Below are positions 1 through 3,575 of a DNA stretch of 5,543 nucleotides, in pieces. The position numbers and the translations under genes are program-made. The stretch is taken from positions 1 to 5,543 of the forward strand of contig JAUVRN010000159.1 of NCBI GenBank assembly GCA_030597645.1, in the 5' to 3' direction. The notes beneath the pieces are model-generated. The model had not been told where the DNA came from. It searched no databases and worked only from the letters and a program-made list of their open reading frames with translations. This stretch comes from Candidatus Zixiibacteriota bacterium. Its GTDB lineage: Bacteria; Zixibacteria; MSB-5A5; JAUVRN01. Position 1 is the stretch's first letter, and each line of letters opens with the position of its first letter.

Positions 1-574
1 CCTGCAGAGCCATGGCACTGCGCGCGGCAGACATCAGTATGTCCGCCTGCAGAAAATCGGCGTGCTGTACGGCCAGGGCCTCTTCGTAGCTGTCGAGCGC
101 CTCGGTGTGCTGATCCATCGCCTGGCGCGCGTCTCCGATCGCCGCCCAGCCGGCCGCCTGGCGACCTGCATCGAAGTCGGCGTGCCGGTCCAGGTAATCG
201 GTGTATGCCGCGATGGCATCATCCCACTGCTGCTGAACAAAATAGAGATTGGCCAGATAAAAACGGGCCTCGCGCGCGGGCGTGGTGCTGCCGTAGTCAT
301 CGATCACCCGGTGATACACGGCACCGGCACCCGCCATGTCGTTTTGCTGCACGCGTACGAAGGCCTCGGAGAGCACCTGTTCGGCGCTGGTCTCCGCACG
401 TTCTCCGGCCGAACTGATCAGCCAAACACCGACGACCGCGGCAACGATGACGGCGAGCCCGATGCCCAGCGTCTTCTGGTGGGTCTGAATGTACTCCTGA
501 GATCGAAACGCAAACGTAACGAAGGAATCTTCCTTCATGTCGTGTTTGCGGATGCGGTGCTGTGTCCTGGGCAT
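1..574 (-). CDS. Membrane-anchored TPR protein, YfgM/TPR_21-like (3' part beyond window)
   Basis: The frame is open from ATG 574-572 to the left edge: 191 codons, no stop, so the C-terminus is missing. A short basic N-terminus is followed by a charged stretch (residues 10-35) and one hydrophobic segment at about 36-55 (LGIGLAVIVAAVVGVWLISS), giving an N-in single-pass topology with the rest in the periplasm. TPR-type helix pairs follow: about 67-94, 102-130 (ARFYLANLYFVQQQWDDAI, then AAYTDYLDRH) and 140-170 (GDARQAMDQHTEALDSYEEA). This layout matches the YfgM-like TPR_21 family, whose E. coli member works with the Sec translocon and PpiD in handling exported proteins; that role is only inferred here. 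GGAG at 587-584 sits 9 bases before the start. The internal ATG at residue 13 has no comparable site. It lies downstream of the FadL-like gene on the same strand. Another TPR scaffold, such as an assembly lipoprotein relative, cannot be excluded without the C-terminus. Confidence 0.85.
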   Translation of the reverse strand, partial: MPRTQHRIRKHDMKEDSFVTFAFRSQEYIQTHQKTLGIGLAVIVAAVVGVWLISSAGERAETSAEQVLSEAFVRVQQNDMAGAGAVYHRVIDDYGSTTPAREARFYLANLYFVQQQWDDAIAAYTDYLDRHADFDAGRQAAGWAAIGDARQAMDQHTEALDSYEEALAVQHADFLQADILMSAARSAMALQ

Positions 575-579
575 GAATG

Positions 580-714
580 TCAACTCCGTGAAAAGCGGTC
601 CGGAACCGGCGCGCGCTTTGGTCTATAGCATCGGCAGAATGAACAGCCTGCGCCACCCTGGTCTGGGCTTCGGCCCGCCCCCCTCAATCGGCCAAGACCG
701 CGCACGTGGAGCAT
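580..714 (-). other. Candidate 44-codon ORF between the barrel and TPR genes
   Basis: An ATG at 714-712, 15 bases after the stop of the FadL-like gene, opens a 44-codon frame ending in TGA at 582-580, only 5 bases before the TPR-protein ATG. A perfect AGGAGG (723-718) precedes it, but the 3-base spacing is shorter than normal. The product would be basic, with a Cys cluster (CSFCRC, residues 24-29). I recognise no family. It may be a chance frame in GC-rich spacer; the SD and the coupling-like stop position are the only support. Confidence 0.18.
622..630 (-). promoter_or_regulatory. Possible extended -10 promoter for the TPR gene
   Basis: The minus strand reads TGC-TATAGA at 630-622, an extended -10 (TGn plus TATAGA, 4 of 6 to consensus). 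It would start a transcript about 40 bases before the TPR ATG at 574. No good -35 box lies 16-18 bases upstream, so this is weak. Read-through from the barrel gene is the alternative. Confidence 0.28.
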
Positions 715-729
715 GAACCTCCTCGATTT

Positions 730-2178
730 CTAGAAGAAGCCCGTGAAACCGAACAGGAGCCGCTGGTTAAGGACCTTCTGCTCGTAGATGTACTCCGGCT
801 GCGTGAACGTGTCGGTGTAAATCCCGTCGATGAACCAGGTGGAGGAGGTCAGCTCCCACGTCAAGTCAAACCGCACCTTGCGCCAGTTCACGCCGGCACC
901 CAGCGTGTACACTTCGCCTATCACCTGGTCGCCCAGGCTCGCATGGGTTACAAGACCCTCGACGTCGTTGATGAGGCTCCTGGCCTCGGTCAACTGACTG
1001 TACGGCTGCGGCGCGGTGCGGAAGCCCGCACGAACCGGTACCTGCCCCCAGCCGACATCGACCGTGTACTCGAGGCCGAATCTGAACTGGTGTATGTTCT
1101 TCCACTCCGGATCCATCGAAATCAGTTCCGACTTGGGATCCAGGATATCCGCCTGAGAATACAGCATAGAGCTGGAGAAATTCTTGAACTCGTAATCGAC
1201 GCTCAGGATCAAGTTGTCCTGGGGCCGATAGGTTACGCCGACACCAATTTGCAGCGGCATGTCCACCTGCGTTTCGGTGTTGACCAGGACGCTGGTTTCC
1301 GTCAGAAGGAGCAGCGTGTCGGGCGTCCGTTCATACTGTGTGGTAGCTACACGAACGTCGTTGTCCTGCGACAGCCTGAAGGGAGTCTTCAGCGTAGCAC
1401 CGATGCTGAACGTGCTCGCCTGGAACAGGGCGCCAACATTGAAGTTGAGACCGGTGTAGTCGATGTTGTTGCGGAACTCTTCGATCACTCGAAGAGACAG
1501 CGTGTCCCCGCTGCCCAGGTCCAGGTCGACGTCCGAGCCCACCTGGCTGGAGTCGTATTGGCTCCCCAGATAGATGTTCAGTCCAAAGCCGAGGGAAAAC
1601 ACATCCTCCTTGAACGCGGTAGCGGCGGCCAGCGTAGCCACTTCAGGTCCGCCACGAGTGAAGTTGTATAAGCGGACCCCGACCTGACTGAACGGACTCG
1701 AGGGATCCAGTGTGAAATCGGAGAAGTCCGTGATCGTGGCTTCCGATTCGAAATTCAGCTGATTGAGACGCGTCCACGCGACGGAAAAATGCAATCGCTG
1801 CCCTTTGATCGTGGTGGGACCGTTGATCGCAAGAAAGCTGAACTGGGCAAGTGCCTGCGTGGAGGTGTTGTCGTGCAGAAAACCCAGATTCTGGCTCGAG
1901 GTCAGGGTATTGTTCACTTCCTGACCGGTCACACCGTAGTCGAAACCTGTAAAGATGCGATCCTGCTGGGTCAGTCCTGCAGGGTTCCAGGTCGCGGCCG
2001 AGGCGTCATCGGAGATCCCGATGAACGCACCACCCATCGAAAGTGCCCGGGCACCGCCGCCATAGAAATTGTAGTTAATGCGTGGCGTTAAGGTCTGCGT
2101 CTGCGCGGACACCACAGTGGACCAGCCCGCTGCACTGGCACATACCAAAACCACGACGCCGAAATACGCTCGACGCAT
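730..2178 (-). CDS. FadL/OmpP1-family outer membrane beta-barrel protein
   Basis: Complete gene, 482 residues. Residues 1-25 are a signal peptide (MRRAYFGVVVLV core, cleavage likely VSA|Q at 25/26). The mature N-terminus carries the family hallmark at 42-69: GARALSMGGAF, then DDASAATWNPAGL. This is the glycine-rich opening and NPAGL motif of FadL/OmpP1/TodX hydrophobic-substrate channels and related PorV-like barrels. The rest alternates polar and hydrophobic residues as expected of transmembrane beta strands, and the last residue is Phe, as BAM-inserted barrels require. Length fits the family (about 400-500). Likely role: passive uptake of fatty acids or other hydrophobic compounds across the outer membrane; the substrate is not readable from sequence. 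The start is set by GGGAGGAG at 2189-2182. A longer frame begins at a TTG at 2280, but that TTG is part of the -35 box and would push the signal peptide inside. The TPR gene follows after 155 bases. A PorV-type secretion partner is the main alternative. Confidence 0.9.
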   Translation of the reverse strand: MRRAYFGVVVLVCASAAGWSTVVSAQTQTLTPRINYNFYGGGARALSMGGAFIGISDDASAATWNPAGLTQQDRIFTGFDYGVTGQEVNNTLTSSQNLGFLHDNTSTQALAQFSFLAINGPTTIKGQRLHFSVAWTRLNQLNFESEATITDFSDFTLDPSSPFSQVGVRLYNFTRGGPEVATLAAATAFKEDVFSLGFGLNIYLGSQYDSSQVGSDVDLDLGSGDTLSLRVIEEFRNNIDYTGLNFNVGALFQASTFSIGATLKTPFRLSQDNDVRVATTQYERTPDTLLLLTETSVLVNTETQVDMPLQIGVGVTYRPQDNLILSVDYEFKNFSSSMLYSQADILDPKSELISMDPEWKNIHQFRFGLEYTVDVGWGQVPVRAGFRTAPQPYSQLTEARSLINDVEGLVTHASLGDQVIGEVYTLGAGVNWRKVRFDLTWELTSSTWFIDGIYTDTFTQPEYIYEQKVLNQRLLFGFTGFF

Positions 2179-2181
2179 CGA

Positions 2182-2189
2182 CTCCTCCC
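2182..2189 (-). promoter_or_regulatory. Ribosome binding site of the FadL-like gene
   Basis: GGGAGGAG on the minus strand lies 3 bases before ATG 2178 (the GGAGG core is 5 bases away). It fixes the start at the signal-peptide methionine rather than at the upstream in-frame TTG. Confidence 0.8.
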
Positions 2190-2251
2190 ATCGTCCCCGC
2201 ACCGGAGCACGAGGCGATAACCCCTTGCCAGTCATTGCTATCAAAGTTTTC

Positions 2252-2280
2252 AGGATAGTCGTGAGGATCGCTACTGTCAA
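2252..2280 (-). promoter_or_regulatory. Sigma70-type promoter of the FadL-like gene
   Basis: The minus strand has a perfect -35 TTGACA (2280-2275), a 17-base spacer and -10 TATCCT (2257-2252, 4 of 6). The start point would be near 2245, leaving a leader of about 65 bases before ATG 2178. The gene therefore appears to have its own promoter rather than relying on read-through from the tRNA gene upstream. Confidence 0.72.
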
Positions 2281-2421
2281 TGCGTTTCTTATCTGTACGG
2301 ATGGCCTTCAAGCCTCGACAAGACAGCGGCTTAGCGTGCCTCTGCACGGTTGCCCCAGGGCGCACGCGCACCAATCATTCGCGCTGAACCACATGGGGAT
2401 CAAAACATCGAGGTGGGTAAA

Positions 2422-2498
<77 letters not shown>

Positions 2499-2511
2499 AC
2501 CCGAGCGTTGC

Positions 2512-2520
2512 TATATTATG
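2512..2520. promoter_or_regulatory. AT-rich -10 candidate between the divergent tRNA-Pro and LOG-like genes
   Basis: In otherwise GC-rich sequence, TATATTATG occurs 14 bases before the tRNA 5' end. On the minus strand it gives CATAAT (2520-2515, 5 of 6) or TAATAT (2518-2513); a weak TTGCAT lies 14 to 16 bases further upstream. On the plus strand it gives TATATT (2512-2517, 5 of 6) for the LOG-like gene, whose -35 region would fall inside the tRNA gene and shows no match. Use by the tRNA is more likely. Confidence 0.4.
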
Positions 2521-2584
2521 GGCAGTCCGTGAGCATGCAAGCGCATTTTGTGGATTCGATCCGGACGGCGCCGGCCGCCGAGCC

Positions 2585-2590
2585 AGGGAG
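2585..2590 (+). promoter_or_regulatory. Ribosome binding site of the LOG-like gene
   Basis: AGGGAG lies 6 bases before ATG 2597 and selects this start. The longer in-frame ATG at 2471 would place the N-terminus antisense to the tRNA. A GC hairpin, CGGCG (2566-2570) with CGCCG (2576-2580), sits just upstream. Confidence 0.65.
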
Positions 2591-2596
2591 CATGGG

Positions 2597-3064
2597 ATGA
2601 CGGCCGTGAGGCTCGTGGGTGTGCTGGGCGCGGGCATCGCCGAGCCGGCTCTCTATGAAGCGGGCGTGGAGCTGGGGCAGGCCATCGCCGGGCGGGGCTG
2701 GTGGTTGGTCTGCGGGGGCCTCGGAGGCGGCATGGAGGCGGTCTGCAGGGGCGCCAGAGGAGCCGGAGGCCACACCGTCGGGATTCTGCCGGGGATGAGC
2801 CGGGAGGATGCCAATCTCTGGGTGGAAATCCCCATCGTCACCGCCATGGCCGACGCAAGGAACACCATAATCGCACGTTCCGCTCATGCCTGCATAGCCC
2901 TCCCCGGCAGCCACGGCACACTCTCCGAGATCGCGTTCTGCCTCAAATTTGGGACACCAGTGGTCGGATTCGAACCGCCGGGATGTGGCGCCGTCCCCCA
3001 TGACGGGATCGCCAGGGTCGTTTCGGCAGGTCAGGCCTGCGATTGGGTTTCCAGTACGTTGTAA
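2597..3064 (+). CDS. TIGR00725/LOG-like (SLOG superfamily) Rossmann-fold protein
   Basis: Complete, 155 residues, ending in TAA 3062-3064. The opening strand and turn (RLVGVLGAG, residues 5-13) is Rossmann-like. The nucleotide-binding motif CGGLGGGMEAVCRGA lies at 39-53. MADARN at 84-89 supplies the conserved Arg (R88), and LPGSHGTLSE at 102-111 supplies the PGxxGTxxE signature with E111. These correspond to the two motifs and the Arg/Glu pair of LOG-type phosphoribohydrolases. Length and spacing fit the short TIGR00725 branch, which resembles YgiI-like and 'lysine decarboxylase'-annotated proteins but has no settled substrate. A nucleotide-binding or N-glycosidic-bond-cleaving activity on a nucleoside monophosphate is the family expectation. 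No membrane segment or signal is present, so it is cytoplasmic. It stands alone, divergent from tRNA-Pro, with no operon partner, so context gives no clue. The usual second Gly of PGG is Ser (S105) here. Confidence 0.87.
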   Translation: MTAVRLVGVLGAGIAEPALYEAGVELGQAIAGRGWWLVCGGLGGGMEAVCRGARGAGGHTVGILPGMSREDANLWVEIPIVTAMADARNTIIARSAHACIALPGSHGTLSEIAFCLKFGTPVVGFEPPGCGAVPHDGIARVVSAGQACDWVSSTL

Positions 3065-3197
3065 CCCGACCGGAGCCAATCCTCCGCAGCACTCGGAGCA
3101 GGCATTGATCCTTCAATATGTGCAACCCATTGCACCGTGCATGGACGTATCCGGCGCCGGGCACGGATCGCGGTTAACGCAGCTCATCCTCGACACG

Positions 3198-3246
3198 CCG
3201 TAACTGCTAAAGCACAACTCCGTTACGGTTCCTTAACATGTTAGCA
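3198..3246. repeat. Interlocked inverted repeats upstream of the secreted-protein promoter
   Basis: CCGTAAC (3198-3204) and GTTACGG (3222-3228) form a perfect 7-base dyad. TGCTAA (3205-3210), inside its loop, is complementary to TTAGCA (3241-3246). A perfect 10-base palindrome, TAACATGTTA, spans 3234-3243. The block ends about 100 bases before the -35 box, so it fits a distal regulator-binding site better than an RNA structure. No known operator is recognised. Confidence 0.4.
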
Positions 3247-3343
3247 CTCAAGCCGTTGACGTGCTGCTGATGGGCCCGGGGTTTGCTCGATACAACACCT
3301 GTCGAAGTGCATCTTGAGCGATAGCTCCGCAGGTCGTGTGCGC

Positions 3344-3371
3344 TTGACAATCTGTGAGTGCGAGGTATCTT
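3344..3371 (+). promoter_or_regulatory. Sigma70-type promoter of the secreted repeat protein
   Basis: Perfect -35 TTGACA (3344-3349), 16-base spacer, -10 TATCTT (3366-3371, 4 of 6). Transcription would begin near 3378, leaving a leader of roughly 198 bases before ATG 3576. No competing hexamer pair of similar quality lies nearer to the gene. Confidence 0.65.
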
Positions 3372-3374
3372 TTT

Positions 3375-3423
3375 GCGGTAGGCGAGCGAAAGTCCCCTGC
3401 GCGCGCCTCGCGCTCTACACCGC
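3375..3423 (+). other. Predicted 5'-terminal stem-loop of the leader
   Basis: GCGG (3375-3378), TAG (3379-3381) and GCGAG (3382-3386) pair with CTCGC (3407-3411), CTA (3415-3417) and CCGC (3420-3423). Small 3' bulges (GCT, CA) separate the three blocks, and the loop is 20 bases. It begins at about the predicted transcription start, as 5' stabilising stems often do. No known riboswitch consensus is recognised. Confidence 0.4.
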
Positions 3424-3474
3424 AACTAGATAGTAATAGAGAGACTTCTGAGTGCCCAAGCTGACGTGGTGCCG

Positions 3475-3528
3475 GCCTGCTGGGAGCCGATTGTCGTGGT
3501 GGCGACGGCTCCAGCCTGCTCGATTGTC
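3475..3528 (+). repeat. Imperfect direct repeat in the leader
   Basis: GCCTGCT (3475-3481) plus CGATTGTC (3488-3495), separated by 6 bases, recurs as contiguous GCCTGCT-CGATTGTC (3514-3528). The 15 matched bases differ only by the 6-base insertion, so this looks like a local duplication with an indel. Confidence 0.55.
3483..3512 (+). other. Leader hairpin
   Basis: GGAGCC (3483-3488) pairs with GGCTCC (3507-3512), and inside it GTCG (3493-3496) pairs with CGAC (3503-3506) around a TGGTGG loop, with GATT bulged on the 5' side. A register with a perfect 7-base stem (GGAGCCG/CGGCTCC) is the alternative. No T-run follows, so it is not a standard terminator. Confidence 0.45.
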
Positions 3529-3561
3529 CTCCGGCCGTTTGATCCGGACAGACCCGTATGG

Positions 3562-3568
3562 GGAGAGG
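3562..3568 (+). promoter_or_regulatory. Ribosome binding site of the secreted repeat protein
   Basis: GGAGAGG lies 7 bases before ATG 3576. An in-frame ATG at 3558 would add six residues but overlaps the region just before this site and has no SD of its own, so 3576 is preferred. Confidence 0.7.
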
Positions 3569-3575
3569 TAACGCA

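Larger units (their letters stand above)
3452..3571 (+). other. Candidate 39-codon leader ORF before the secreted-protein gene
   Basis: A GTG at 3452, directly after an in-frame TGA (3449-3451), opens 39 codons ending in TAA 3569-3571, 5 bases before ATG 3576. The product would be rich in Arg and Trp (SWWRRL at 15-20). The only SD-like sequence upstream is a weak AGAGAG. The direct repeat at 3475-3528 is in frame. No family is recognised, and chance is a serious alternative. Confidence 0.15.
3065..3575 (+). other. 511-base non-coding region: dyads, promoter and structured leader
   Basis: No ORF here shows recognisable protein character. Just after the LOG-like stop, CGGAG (3071-3075), CTCCG (3082-3086) and CGGAG (3094-3098) allow two alternative short hairpins, but no T-run follows, so a terminator is not supported. 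Dyads lie at 3135-3166 (CCGTGC...GCACGG around the palindrome CCGGCGCCGG) and 3198-3246. A promoter at 3344-3371 starts a leader of about 200 bases to the ATG at 3576, containing two hairpins and a direct repeat listed separately. Confidence 0.6.

Noticed and set aside
62..628. Plus-strand 188-codon frame
   Set aside because: It is antisense to the TPR gene, whose membrane segment and TPR pattern are clear; this is a GC-rich shadow frame.
297..656. Minus-strand 119-codon frame overlapping the TPR gene in another frame
   Set aside because: Low-complexity Arg/His-rich product without domains; the TPR frame explains the region.
665..676. GGGC-TTCG-GCCC hairpin as a terminator of the FadL-like gene
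   Set aside because: Only a 4-base stem and no T-run on either strand; the stable TTCG loop is on the plus strand, where no transcript is expected.
706..1671. Plus-strand 321-codon open frame
   Set aside because: It is fully antisense to the FadL-like gene, which has a signal peptide, family motif, SD and promoter; the antisense product shows no family character.
2179..2280. N-terminal extension of the FadL-like protein from a TTG at 2280
   Set aside because: The TTG is the first triplet of the -35 box TTGACA, and the extension would bury the signal peptide; the SD points to ATG 2178.
3071..3098. Terminator after the LOG-like gene
   Set aside because: The CGGAG/CTCCG stems are 5 bases long and no T-run follows.
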